Below, piece after piece: positions 22,335 to 34,334 of a stretch of 64,000 nucleotides of DNA (within the stretch, counting starts at the first letter, position 1; every line of letters starts with the position of its first letter). The stretch is from Corinectria fuckeliana. Its lineage: Eukaryota; Ascomycota; Sordariomycetes; Hypocreales; Nectriaceae. A model generated the notes under the pieces. The model saw only the letters and a list, made by a program, of their open reading frames with translations. It was not told where the DNA came from and made no database searches. The stretch covers positions 124,001 through 188,000 of the forward strand of contig WPDH01000124.1 of NCBI GenBank assembly GCA_019137255.1. The letters run 5' to 3'. The position numbers and the translations under genes were made by a program.

Positions 22335-24134
22335 CTATCTCTCTACTACAGGACCGTTATACTCCCTGTTAGCCCACAGAAAATAGTAGACAATACTGAA
22401 GACAACAACAACACCCGTTACCAGAACGCTGTAGTTCATCATATCTGGTGTGGGGTCCAGCATTGGAGGCCAGAAGCTGAAGAAACCGACGACAATCAAG
22501 TAGCAAACGGTAAGAGCGTTGTTAGCAATTCCAAAGACGCCAGGGAGATGGAAGGGACCCCAGACAAGTTCGGCCCCAGTAGTGTTGGCGAGCGCTGGCA
22601 GGTCCAGGGACTCAGGATCAGGTAGGCTGAAACCCTTGGTCGTTCGACGGTAAAGTAGCAAGACGGCAGCAATGAGGTATGACCCGTAAAGGCAGGAGAT
22701 GGATAACGAGGTGACGTTCTGGAAGGCGACAGGAGAACCAACGTTGATTAGGGACAGAAGGATTGAAATAACTGAAGTGACGGCTACAGCCCAGACGGGA
22801 ACGGTGGTGCGGTCGTCGATCTTTGACAGTGTGCCCCAGAACGGAAGCCCCCGGTCGCGGGCAAATGACCAGAAAACTCGAGACGTAGAGGCCAGCATGC
22901 CGACAGTCGCGCAAGCTCCGAGGATGGTGATGATGGCGGCCATAACGGTGGCCCCGGCGGTTGAGTTGGTCGCTTGCTTGAAGATGTACATGTGGGGGAA
23001 CCCTAGCATACCCGGAGCGGAGGCGGTGGCGTCGTCGAAGTTGCCCATGCAGAATACCATGGCGATGAGCATGGCGAAGCCACAGGTGCCGTTGATGATG
23101 AGACTAAGCAAAATGGATCGAGGGACTACAACGCCGGGGTTCACAGTTTCCTCGGACATCTGATCATGTGCGTCAGCAAGATATGGACTGAAAACAACTT
23201 CGAGTGTCAGTACGAGAGGGAAAACTTACGTGGAAAGCAGCATCAGTGCCGACAAAGGCGAAAGCGTTGCCCATCATGCCAACCATGAAGGACACTCCTT
23301 GAGAGGACCAGCCGCCATTGTTGACCCAAGTAGTGAATATTTCCTTTGCATCACCGTGCGGCCCGAGAGTGACAAGGGGAATCAGGATGGCAAAGAAGCC
23401 GAGAACGTGCAGGATCAATATGAGGCCTTCGAACTTGGGCAGTGCAGAGCTGACAAGGGTGTTGATGAAGACGGCGAAGAGAAGGATCGCCCAGAACAGC
23501 AGAGTCCCCTGCCATAGCTTCGGCTCAAAGCCGTCGTTGTTCAACGTAGCCATGCCGAGAATCATGTTGCCGGTGAGGAGAGCGCTGGAGCTAACAGAGC
23601 CCTGCCAGCCGCCGACCGTCAGCCATCCGGTAACGAAGCTCAGGAACTTGGCGCAGGATCGCGGAGCCATCATCGCGACCCAGTGGTATTGTCCGCCAGA
23701 CGTCGGGGCCATGGAGACCAGCTCGCTCATGGTGGTGAAGACGCTGAAGTTGCCGGCCCAAACGAAGATGAAGCTGTATATGACACCGGCGGTGCCGCCG
23801 TTGTTGAGGCCCTGAGCGAACAGCACGGTGACGGCTTCCCAGGTGATGAGAATAGTGCAGCTGAAGCCGAGAATCGACATGAAGCCAAAGTTGCGCTACC
23901 AGACCTGCATTAGCAACAGTAACCAAAGGTGTACGCTGGGAGCTTTCTTGGGTGCCGTCGTACCCTGAGAACCGGCTTCTTTCCTATCCGCGCCAGTTGA
24001 TCGTTGTCGAGGTGATTGCTCTTGGAGGTTACCTCGGAATGGGGCTCGGCTTCCACGACGGCGTGAGAAGTGCCGGTCTTGACGCCGGGCATGCTGTCCA
24101 TCTCATGGTTACTACTGGTAGTGTCGCTCCCCAT
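22335..24134 (-). CDS. APC-family amino-acid/choline/GABA-type permease
   Basis: Twelve-helix plasma-membrane permease of the amino acid-polyamine-organocation family, nearest in style to fungal choline (HNM1-like) and GABA permeases. Start at the ATG 24132-24134 (MGSDTTSSNHEMDS). Three exons: the first ends KKPVLR at donor GTACGA near 23968; the second begins RNFGFMSILGFSCTILITWE and contains SMAPTSGGQYHWVAMMAP, the family's conserved loop; the third starts HMSEETVNPGVVVPRSI after an intron with donor GTAAGT near 23230 and ends at 22335. The conserved helix-8 region GACATVGMLASTSRVFWSFA with ARDRGLPFWGTLSKI is present. Total length near 540 residues fits the family. The substrate is inferred only to class. 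Confidence 0.9.
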
Positions 24135-25309
24135 ACTTGCAAACGAAGACGAAAGGAGATTGATGGGGGTTTCAACAATCGAACAGGGAAAGTAGGAGAA
24201 GGGATCAGATGGAGAGTTCAAGGCGAAGAAGCAAGTTCGAGAAGAAAAGGCTGATGGATAGATGGGTAGAGACGCATGACCAGATCCAGGAATGGTAGAG
24301 AAAGGGGCCCGGGTGATCCCTTACTACGTAAGACGAACGACTGGTGCAACTGTACTTCGTAAAGCCTGTACATTGTAGCTGTAGATGGGATCTCCCTATG
24401 CACGCCCTGGACATGGTCGACATGCTGGCATCTGTAACGTCGGACAATCGGGTCGCATTGGTCTTCGCGGCCGATGAGCGAGCACTCAACGGGGACAGCC
24501 CGGCGATGTGAGAGAAGATGGCGGTGGGGTGTCTCTCCGGCTTCTTCACGCCTCTTTTCTGAGCAGGGATGGAAGTAGAAGCGAAAGCAAAGAAATGAAC
24601 GGTCACATTGGCTTGCTCTCCTCCTCCCTATCCTGGCGCAATTGCTGACAGGACCTGGGCGTCCACAAGTGAAAGGATTTATAAGAGGAACGACAATCCG
24701 GGGCAACTCGGCTCAACTTGACTTGCACCTCCGGGGAAAAAGCAAATTAGTGAATGCAACCCCGGCGAGAATTTAGGTGTGGCCCTTGCACTAACCCAAG
24801 TAACCTTGCCTCCGTCTTCTCGCCACATCTGTTGGTTGAATGTGGCTTTATGCATGTTGGCCTGTTGGTACCTCACCCGAACAGACATAGCTGACAAGGG
24901 AGCCCTGCTACTCATTGCGCCAACTCGGACTGGCCTTGCCGGGCTGCCGATAGCCTGTTACCTCGAATCCATGGCTCATGATGCGCGTGTGGCACCTCGC
25001 TACGGAATACAGATGCTACGCTGCAGCTCACAACGACCCCGGGTGCTCGTTACGATGTTTGGGGCCGGCCTAATTACGTTAATGAAGAGCCCTTTGTGCG
25101 TTCCAGCATGTGATCACGGTACGGATATTCAGGTAGAGGATCAGGAGAAAGCAAGCGTCTATGGCTCGCCTTCCTTTATTGTACGAAGTATATCTGCTGG
25201 CTACAGTGATCTAAAAATGACAACGGTTGTAGGACCCAAACCTAACGCCATGAAGACGAACAAGTGCAAAAAAAGAACTTTGCAGAAAGGCAGCTTCCAA
25301 AATGCCGGT
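24135..25309. other. Intergenic, permease promoter region
   Basis: About 1.2 kb between the permease start and the stop of the second rhodopsin-domain gene. Open frames on both strands lack any family resemblance. Confidence 0.4.
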
Positions 25310-26697
25310 TCAGCTAGGCTCTTTGCCGTGCATGCTCTGCACCTCGACCTGCCACGACTGGTGTATGAGGATTGTTTGACTCGAGTGGCTTTTGTGGCTT
25401 TGTCCATCCCAGGATCTTTTCTGCGCCTCGGTAGTTGGCGTGGATGCATGTGCCCTTGACCTGCCCAGCTCAACCAGCTCATGCACATTGCTACGCTGCG
25501 AGGCCGTTGTAGCGAGTGCGTCGATGGCGTGGCGCGTTCGCGACCCGGAGCCAAGAACACTGTTCTGTGCTGACTTGTACCTGGACTGTCCGGGCTTGTA
25601 GCTTGGGTAGCCGTTGCTGGTGGACTTGCCTTGTCGGCGCATATCATCGACGCGGATCTGGCCCGATTCGAGGCTATCGAGGAAAGGCTTCAGGTTGGGA
25701 ACGCAGACGGTGAAGATTGCAAGGCACTGCACGAGTTGGATGGTAATCGCGGCCTGCCATAGGGAGAAAGAGAAGTCGTCGGAAGCAAATGCTTGAACGG
25801 AGTAATAGATTTGGACGGAAACTGCAGGCGTGACACTGTTTGCGGCGAGTCGTCAGTACTTGAGGTTCTGCATGTCTAAAAGCTGCTGCATCGAGAGGGA
25901 CGGGCATTTAACGTACAAAATGCGGCTGCCAAAGACACCCATGACCAGAATCCTCTTGGACCAAGACGTCTGGATTTTCCGCGCATTCTCAGCCATGATT
26001 GCGACAATAGCGACATCTGTAGCAATGTTCGCAATGGAATAATAGGTCCAGAAACCGCTGCGGTTAATGCAGTTGCCGCGGTCCGAGTAGTCCCACGGCG
26101 TCGGGAGCTGGCACTGGAAGAAGCTGACGACAAAGGCAGAAAGCCCCCAGGCGCCGACAACGATCTCACAGGCCAGTATGACCCATTTCTGACTGCGACG
26201 ACTCATCAATCGCAGCCCCATGGCACCTGATAACTTGGAGCAAAGCAACGAGGCGATGAACATGGCATTGGCGGCATACTGAGTCTACAGTTGGGCCGTT
26301 CACTCAGTCAGTCTTGCCGGTCCAGGGCTCTTTCGGCTTACCGTCGAGGAAACGTACTTTGAAGAATGTGTCGATGTTGCTTGTGCTCAACGTACTGAAG
26401 GGCTTCCCCAGCCCATTCTCACACCCGACAAACACGGCAATGGACTGGCCGGTTGCAAAAACCTGCGTGATTGGTGTGAGTGAGTGGCAGTCCCCAAGGT
26501 TCCTTTGCGTTCGTTCTTCTACTAACCGCGGCGAGGATTGCAAGAAAGTCGTCAGCTTTGAGGGTTTTGGTCATATGAAGTCTCGTGCCACAACGGACAA
26601 AGCAGGCGAGGACAGCGATGACGAGGAACATTAATGTCAAGACCTGCACAAGTGGGGCCTTGTTGGTGTCCGTGATGATCCTCTGCGAGGAACTCAT
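25310..26697 (-). CDS. Rhodopsin-domain (Pth11-like) integral membrane protein
   Basis: Seven-helix-type membrane protein of the fungal rhodopsin-domain family. ATG at 26695-26697 (MSSSQRIITDTNK). Exon 1 carries VLTLMFLVIAVLACFVRC and the family's KADDFLAILAAV; the donor is GTTAGT. Exon 2 carries VFATGQSIAVFVGCENGLGK; exon 3 carries NAMFIASLLCSKLSGAMG and CQLPTPWDYSDRGNCINR, the usual W-D-x-x-x-G-x-C-I loop, then FWTYYSIANIATDVAIVAIM. The last exon reads FSLWQAAITIQLVQCLAIFT, VCVPNLKPFLDSLESGQIR, and a long Ser-rich cytoplasmic tail ending at 25310. Exon boundaries near 25910, 26290 and 26460 have good GTACGT/CAG signals. Ligand unknown. Confidence 0.88.
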
Positions 26698-27648
26698 GAT
26701 GGGCGAGGTAAGGATCGTCACGGCTACATCGATATGATGGGGACATGTAACGAAGGGCCAGAGAGGGATCCGGTGGTCTCGGAAGACGAGCTATGAAAAG
26801 GGAATCAAAAAATTGAGAAGTCTGGCTGGCTTGCTTGGATCTGGTTGTGTGATCAAAGTGAGTGCCACGCTGAGAGATTTTCCCCTTCACGTTCCCAACT
26901 CTCGAACAGGAAATGTTCCTTCCGGTGTTATCTTCTGCTTACCGGTATGGGTACTTCGTACATGTTTGCTTTGGTCGAGACAATGGTTGCGCCATTCAGC
27001 CCGCCCCAGCAAGCATAACAGGAATCTACTTGTGATTACGCTTGTCGAGGAACGCGAAGCTGCTCCTTCGACGCAGCCTAATGTTTCTGGAAACGCCTCC
27101 CTTGTTGTGCGTCCGTCCCACGGTGGTTCAAAGACGAAAGGATTCCGGCCTCACCTGCTTCTCAGCCAATAAGATCATAACGGGTAAAGACACGGGACCA
27201 ACATCCGAGTCCAACCGACCCCTGCCAATGTCACAATGCATCGCCTGTAGTATCGAGTAGTCAATGTAACCTTCTCCTCCGGTCTCTTGGTTGGTTGGCT
27301 GGCGGTTAGATTACGGGTCTGTTGGTTGAGGAAGAAGAAGCCTGCATGTCGACATGAGACCAGTCTCTGCTTACCTTGTACCTTATACCTTGCAGGTGCA
27401 GCGAGAAGGAGCAGCAAGTCATCAAAAGTTCCAACGGCTCGATCGGAATCGGGAGTGATTGTCGGGCTAAGAATTTCCGCGGGCGCGGGACGAGGACTTC
27501 CACGGCCCTTAATCTACGATCTAAGGGACACTAATTACCAACCACATTTCTCCGTGCTGCGTGCTGTTTCTTACTTGAGTCATCTTCCTGCCATCGAAAA
27601 GTACCTGCCAGAATACCACAAGATGGTCTGGCCACGCTAATGCACCTC
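26698..27648. other. Intergenic, no gene recognised
   Basis: About 950 bp upstream of the rhodopsin-domain gene and downstream of the acetyltransferase. The open frames here are not convincing. Confidence 0.4.
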
Positions 27649-28436
27649 TCACACCCACGGCTTCACCGTTCTCCCCTCCTCGTAGTGTCCACCGACGGGC
27701 CTCCACATCTGCCAAAAGACCATGGGCTGCAATTCCCGATCAACCTTCTTCCACGTCTCACCAGGATCTTCCTTGACGGGCCGGACGCGGTTCTCGTTGA
27801 CCACTATGAAGCCGTGTCTTTTGTAAACCGGCACGCCGTACTCGGTCGCGTCCAGCCACATCTCCACGCCCATCTCGTCGGCTTTCCGCTTGCCCCATTT
27901 CAGCATCAAGTCTGCCACACCTTGCCGTCGATGGTCTGGGTGCGTGAAGATGATGTTGAGGTCTTGCGGTGTTAGCCAATCTTCGCTATCGGGGACCTGA
28001 ATGGCGCTTCTCGGTTGACGCACAAACCTGTGGCCTGGCCCCCATCTTCCGCCTTGGCGCGTCGAATTGCGCCAGGCACTGGCTGACGTACTCTCGCGCC
28101 TCTCCTTCCGGATACCAGTAGGCTTCAGAGTGGTCGTCGGGCGTCTCAAAAGGGTTCGCGGGGCAAATCTTCCACAGACAGGCCCCGACGATCTTGTCAT
28201 TGCCGTCGACCACCTTGGCCCAGTAACTGGTTGGATCCGAGTTGTGCCAGTCCAGCTGACGGCTGGCAGATTCCCTGAGAGACTCAACACGGGCAGACGG
28301 TCCGTTGCCGCGCAGGGGACAGAACATGCGGAAGAAATTTTGGAGAGGGTTCTCGTAGGCCATCCATTGGCACTCAATGATGTCGACAAAGTCGGCATCG
28401 AGTTCACAGTCTGCTTCGAGCAACGTGAAAGGCATG
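27649..28436 (-). CDS. GNAT-family N-acetyltransferase
   Basis: Cytosolic GNAT-fold enzyme using acetyl-CoA; substrate unknown. ATG at 28434-28436 (MPFTLLEADCELDADFVD). One intron of about 61 bp: exon 1 ends RRKMGARPQV plus one base at donor GTGCGT (about 28015), and after branch-like GCTAAC and acceptor CAAG exon 2 continues YLNIIFTHPDHRRQGVAD. This junction restores the family's LxxxxTHPxHRRxGVG acetyl-CoA motif A; other junctions leave an intron that is too short. Downstream WLDATEYGVPVYKRHGFIVV is the usual motif B region. About 240 residues, normal for fungal GNATs of this type. No functional link to its neighbours is evident. Confidence 0.85.
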
Positions 28437-29700
28437 TTTGGGAATGAAAGCGAGGCAGAGTCGACGGGAGGGGTCAAATGAGAAACAGTAGCGATTAAGG
28501 TCACACACGGACAGACAGATAAAGACTTGATTAATCTACCTGCGAGGAGTGTGGCATCGATGCTCCGCTCATGGAGGCATTGTTTCATGACTGTGTACTG
28601 AACGGGAACTAATGGCAAGGAATCCGAGAGGTCGGCTTGAATCCACGTAGTCCACCCAGCCAACCCTGAAGTCTTTTAGTGCGGCCTTTGGCCCTGTCTT
28701 TCGCGGTTCGTCAGCCGAGATTTGCGGCAAGGGCTCGAATTTGCCCGTAGCACATCCGATCACCTCTGATCACATCCCCTGCTTCCTCTCAATCTTGTCG
28801 GGACGATATTCCTGGGAAATCCACATTGAAATGGGTGACCTCCACAGCTACCACTCAGAAGGTAAACGCTGCTCATGTCTATCTAACCTTTTGCCCAGTC
28901 ACCAAGCCGGTGGCGCCTAAAAAAGGTGTGATTAGCAAGGTCACTTGAGAACGGCCATGCGTTGTCCGAAGATACTGAGTCTTCAATAACCTGTTCTGCA
29001 CACCACTGCAAGATTCCAAACTCGGGCATGTTTCAGCAAAGTTCATAGTGATATTGGCCTTACAGAGTCCCATGTCTTGCCGGCAGGTTTTTGAATTGCA
29101 ATTTAACTAGCCACGGTATTATTGAGCATCCGTATGTATATGGAATCAAGGTGCGTCCTCAAGGATCTTTCAGCAGAACTTGCTGGTCTAGGATACGATT
29201 AATCCCCACTGTCAGAATTAACATCTCATCCTGTCCGCTATTTTCACCCAACTGCCCATCGAGCCTTGCCCGGAACCGACATCGCCAAGTCCGATTTCAT
29301 CTTAGCTATCGTCGGCATTGCTGACTGGGTGTTTAATCTTGCAGGGCTGTTGAAGGTACCTGCAATCTGTACGACCAATCCGCTAGGTAGCTAAGCGCTG
29401 CAAGATCGTCCGGGACGTACTCCAGACCGTCGAAGGGCGCATCAGGCGTCTGACAGAAACGAGTTCATCCAATTGAAGTCGAATGCTAGCTCGAAGGATA
29501 CAAATACCGCACTGAACAGCCTGGAGGAGAAATTTGATTTAACGACAAATGAAGGTGCTTAGAGTACTACCTAGGGGAATAGGCAGCACACTCGATACTG
29601 TTGAGGCCACAAACATACTAGCAAATGGAATTTTGTCAATTCAAAGCTTCTAGCTAAGACTAATTGTCTCAATGTCGAACTGCACACTCTAGCTATCGCT
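28437..29700. other. Intergenic; possible remnant of a STAND-type N-terminal domain
   Basis: Mostly without recognisable coding. Around 29270-29390 the plus strand reads SDFILAIVGIADWVFNLAGL, which resembles the hydrophobic N-terminal helix of fungal Helo-like/STAND proteins, and after a frame change KIVRDVLQTVEGRIRRLTE. Stops interrupt it. I treat it as a weak hint of a dead gene. Confidence 0.25.
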
Positions 29701-30953
29701 CTAAACGTTCTTCGCCCCAGCTTCAATAGCAGCCCAAGCCTCGGTCAAGAACTCTTCAGGTTGAGTAAACTTGTATCCAGGTAGCAGCTGGTTCCACGAA
29801 TCAGAGACCTTGAAGTTCCCAGCCGAGATACCCAACAGGAACTTGGAAAGCAAGGTTCCTGAGATGGACTGACGGGTCTCTGGGGGAATGGACGGATGGG
29901 CGAACAAAGGGACCCACGAAGACTTCAGTATTCCAGCCTTGAGGTCCTCAGTCTTGAGTTTCTCCACCGAGAACGGTTTACCTCGATTGGTAGTTAGCAT
30001 CTAGTCTTTAGTAGCTTGATAAAGCATGAGCACGGTGACCTACCCCGAATCTTCTCGCCAAGAGCAATCAGTTGGCCCACAGTAATCTGTGCGCCCCTGA
30101 TGCCACCGAAGACCGGCCACTCTCCCTCGTACTCGACCGCTAGTGCCACGACCTTGGCGGTGTCCTGAGCTGTAGTGAGGGTTAGGATATCGTCCTCGCC
30201 CCCATCGCAGATGAGGGCCCGGAGCTGGTGGAAGTTGATCGGGGTTTCGAAGAGTTGAACATGCTTGGACGAGTTGAAAGGGTAAGTCATGTAGTTTGTG
30301 AACAACCCTGGATTAAAAAGCGTATACTGCAGAACCTATTCAGGATTAGTAAATCTGCTCCTGTAAGATCAGGCTTTTACTTACCACCTTGTCCTTGTTC
30401 AATTCTGCCAGGTACTTGCGAATCTCCCCTTTATAGGCGTACCAGTCCATGTGTTCGAAGTCAGCCCTAGGATCGCAAACGACAGAGTTAGATAAATGGA
30501 ATACATGAACACGAGATCACTTACGTAGCCCACTCGCTTGGAGCAAACCGTTTCACACCGGCTTGGACTGCAGCATTAATCAGATTCTTCTGAGCTACGG
30601 CCTCTATAACGCGTGATTCATCGATAAAAGAGAGCAGAGTCTCCACGCCGTCTAAAACTTTGGCTAAATGCGCAATGTCGTCATAGTTCGTCTTGACCCA
30701 TTGGACTCCCGGGGCAAGACCCGTTGTAGGGGGATCCTATTGCATGTGCTGTTAGTGATGTGGACTATTTGTGGTATAATGCCGCATATCCAACCTTTCT
30801 TGACAAAAGTAGAACCTCATGCTTTCTCTGTACAAGAGCATCAAGGATCTCTTGACCAACATCTAGAGATGCGTCAGTTATGACAAAGAACAAGTATTTC
30901 CACATGGTAGGTAGCATACTGCCAGATCCGCCAGCAAGTGCAACCTTGACCAT
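29701..30953 (-). CDS. NmrA-like / isoflavone-reductase-like NAD(P)-binding protein
   Basis: Rossmann-fold protein of the NmrA/PCBER group. These are NAD(P)H-dependent reductases or redox-sensing regulators. ATG at 30953 side (MVKVALAGGSGS); a short intron leads to DVGQEILDALVQRKHEVLLL, which completes the GGxGxxG-type nucleotide loop. Further exons give PGVQWVKTNYDDIAHLAKVL, VETLLSFIDESRVIEAVAQK, VKRFAPSEWAT (the conserved FxPSEWG region), MDWYAYKGEIRKYLAELNK, YTLFNPGLFTNYMTYPF, a middle exon with TAQDTAKVVALAVEYEGEWP, and a last exon ending at 29701. Six or so exons of normal size; total near 320 residues. Which of regulator or reductase it is cannot be decided here. Confidence 0.85.
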
Positions 30954-31421
30954 TTTGTGTTTGAAGCTGGTAAAAGAGAAAGGTGAGCCAAAAATTCAAC
31001 AAGGGTGGAAGTCCTTGTCTACGCTGTTGGCGGGCAGAAAAGAAAAACTAGCAGTGGACGGAATACTTATAGGCGACCGGGGTCACATAAACTGTCCGCC
31101 GGTTGTACGGCCTAGATAATGGTGTGCACACTTTAGCGTCTAGGACATATCGTAAATTTTGATTAGCTCTACAGCATCCCAAATTGTGTCACCGCTGAGG
31201 AGGAGCCCAGATGCCGGATTGGTGACCGGAAGCTGGCGGAGGCTGCTTCAACCGCCGACGGACCGGCCGGACTAAGACGCCACGGGCTGGATTACTAATC
31301 CCGCCTTGTCCTCCGGTGGAACGGCGGTCGAATACAGCACGCTTACGATCATCTTACCCTTGGCTCACCAGCCAACCCTCTCTATTGCCGGAACACCATA
31401 TACTTGTCCTTCGCCCCGAGA
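30954..31421. other. Divergent promoter region of NmrA-like gene and Zn2Cys6 regulator
   Basis: About 470 bp between two genes pointing apart. No coding sequence is recognisable. Shared control of the pair is possible. Confidence 0.45.
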
Positions 31422-33763
31422 ATGGAGGAATCGTCCCCTTTGACCAAAGAACGCTCATTGGCCGGGGGCGCACCGGCACCGAAACGCCGGAAACTCCGCA
31501 AGGGCACGCAAAGCTGCTGGGAGTGCAAGCGGCGGAAAGCCCGCTGTACGTTCCCCGCAGCTACGGAGGACGTCTGTGATGGATGCAGACGCCGCGGAAC
31601 CACATGCATCAGCCAGGAATACTCCGATAAGCCGCCTCCCCTGGGAAGCAATCGGCATATAGTGGATAGGCTGGGCCAGGTCGAGGCGTTGGTTAGCCAG
31701 CTCGTCAAGGTGGCGAGCGAGAACAGCCGACCGGAAGACTACATATCCGCTTCGGCTAGGTCAGAGCCATCATCATGGAGCCCTAGAGATGGACGAAGTC
31801 GGTCCCAGGCCCTAAATCCTCCTCTTAGTGGAAGCATTACTTCTCCAGGAGTTTCAGAGACCACCTTCCTGCCGCGAAGTCATTTCATGAGTGGCGACAC
31901 TTCTGTAAGTCCTTTGTTGCTTCGTGCTGCATTCAAACGTTTATGCTAATGCTGCGATAGACCGTTACTGAAGAAGAGAGGCTTGAATCTGCGAGACTTG
32001 ATCTGCCCTCTGCAGCAGTTCACCCAGAAGAACATGGACCAACGCTGGGCAAACATGACAACTTATGCCGACGCCTTCTCGCCGCTTGGCCGAGTAAGCA
32101 AGATCTGGACATTATCCTAAGCATCCCAGTCGAGATATCGTCCATCATCCGCGGTGTGACATGTACCCAGCTCGCCAGCCTAACCGAGCTGACTCCGCCA
32201 TCACCCAAGGCCTTGCTACAACCACCCCCGCCGGGATCTCATCCCGTGCTTATTGCACGGAAGCTCTTGGTCCTGGCAACCTTCCTTCAGGGCATGCCGC
32301 CTTCCTCTGCGACACAGCTCGAAAAACTTAGTACTGGGTACCTGCAGATGATGTCGCGTGCTGTAAAAACCGCCCACAACATGGTAGCAGGTAACGATGA
32401 GCTGGTTGCGTCAATTGAGGGCATTGAGTGCATCATGCTTGAAGGCTTGTACGAGAACTACGCCGGAAACCTTCGCAGCTCATGGCTTGCCGCCCGCCGG
32501 GCGATTATGATTGCGCAGATGCTGGGCCTGAATCGGGGTGTCAGCCCGCCGTCTTTGACCGGAGCAAAATTTAAACCAGAGCGTATGTGGTTCCGTCTTA
32601 TCCAACTAGATCGATACCTCTCTCTGATGTTGGGCCTTCCACAGAGCTCGCTGGAAGACTCCTTCGCCAGCCCAGAAGCTCTTGAGTCTTGTATGGGCCT
32701 GGAGCGTATGCATCGTCTTACCTGTGTTGCAGCAGGGCGTATCCTACAACGCGCTCCTACCGAGATATACGATGCTGCCATGACGAAGGACATTGACAAG
32801 GTGCTACGGGACGCTTCCGCAACGATGCCAGCTCAGTGGTGGGTGATTCCCACGATGTCCCCTACCGACGGCTACAAGGAAAGAATCGGCGAGGAACTTC
32901 GTTTCAACGATCACTTCATGCATTACCACCTGCTTCTACAACTACACTTGGCGTATCTGATGCGATCGGAATGGGAGTGCGAATACGAGTACAACAGGAC
33001 GACGGCTGTTACCGCTGCTCGCGAGATTCTGTCTAGATTCCTGGCCTTCCACACCTTCCATTCCGTCGGTTATTATTGTCGAGGGGTGGACTTCTTGGTC
33101 TTCATTTCTAGCACGGCGTTGAGTCTAGCATATGTAAACCATCATGGGAACCGAGGGAACGGCAACAGTGGGTTTCATTTCCTGGCACATCAGCGTTTGA
33201 GCGATCGGGGCATATTGGAACGCACTCTGGACAATATGCGAGACATGACACGAAAAAAAAACGACGCCATCGCCACCAAGGTTGCGACTCTTCTTGAGCA
33301 TCTGCTAGCAATCGAAGAAGATGTATCGAACGGGGCTGGCTACACTGTTGTGTTCTCTCCAGGGTCCAACAAAGAGGAGGACCTCGGGTGCAGAGCAAGG
33401 CCAAGTGGCGATGGTGCCGTCTTGAACATCTCTCTTCCACATTTCGGGGTTATCGGGGTTGAGCGTGAAAACCCCCAGACAAAGACACCACCAACAGCTC
33501 ACTATGATTATCGTGTTCCCTCACAGGTTCAAGGGACAACGGGTGAGGGCGAGCTTGAAAGCACCTTGACAAGCACGGCCTGGCAAAGCTTTTCTCTACC
33601 CGAACTTGATCCCAACGCCCGCAATGCTTCGTACAGTTCTTTCCAGAGTGCCCAGGCTCTAGATCACCAGAATGAAGACTTATCTATTCCTGGACGTGAT
33701 GTAGGTGTGGCAAACTGGTCTATTCAGGATGTGGATATCTCGTACCTGGATAGCTTGATTTAG
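31422..33763 (+). CDS. Zn(II)2Cys6 transcription factor with fungal_trans domain
   Basis: Nuclear regulator. ATG at 31422 (MEESSPLTKERSL). Residues about 20-65 hold a basic stretch and the zinc cluster CWECKRRKARC followed by CDGCRRRGTTC; the spacing between the two halves (about ten residues) suits this subfamily. A coiled-coil-like segment (VDRLGQVEALVSQLVKVA) follows. One intron (donor GTAAGTCC near 31908, acceptor ATAG near 31960) leads to the long second exon, with the middle homology region: SWLAARRAIMIAQMLGLNRG and MWFRLIQLDRYLSLMLGLPQ, the classic fungal_trans signature. C-terminal acidic, Ser-rich tail ends SIQDVDISYLDSLI, a candidate activation segment. It lies between the NmrA-like gene and the MetAP2 paralogue, and may control either. 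Confidence 0.9.
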
Positions 33764-34334
33764 GGAATATTGGTGATGGCTGCACACTTAAGTTTATATC
33801 CAGAACAGGCGATCGGCATCCGTCCTGGGTCTTACTAATACTCAGAACATCTAGTTAAAATTTCTCCAAAGCAGTACGAGAGCTATTGCTGCCGTAATTC
33901 CAGCCACGTTCTAACTTTTGGTGATGAATGTTGTCGTCTTAGCCTACATTCTACTTACTTTCGTCAGTCATGTAACTGAACCAGCATCCATACGTCCCCG
34001 CTCCATACACAAAGGAATTAGAATCCAAATAACGACAAAGAATGCCTCTTAAGTGCATAAATCGGATATCTTGACAAACGCGTCACTTTGGATCCCGCGC
34101 CCTTCAAACTACATCGTGAAGGAAGTGGGGGAAGCACGTGGCCACTGGAGTTGGTCGGTATTTAGGTGACCATTTATCAGCAGTATAACTCTTCTCTCAA
34201 GAAATCTCGCTCGATACGGTTCATTCCTGTACATCTCTCAGCTTTCGTGAAGTTTGGCCAGGCAGCGGCTGCCGTCGAAGCTGACCCGACTAGTCCCATT
34301 CCACCAAGCCCAAGAGACTATTCCTCTCGGCAGA
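33764..34334. other. Intergenic, MetAP2 promoter region
   Basis: About 570 bp with no coding sequence. It should contain the terminator of the regulator and the promoter of the MetAP2 gene. No sharp motif is seen. Confidence 0.45.

Noticed and set aside
22699..24254. Plus-strand open frames opposite the permease
   Set aside because: No resemblance to any family; the minus strand encodes a continuous twelve-helix permease.
24205..24706. Two overlapping minus-strand frames upstream of the permease
   Set aside because: No family resemblance, no good splice link to the permease, and Cys/Arg-rich composition typical of chance frames; the permease already has a good ATG at 24134.
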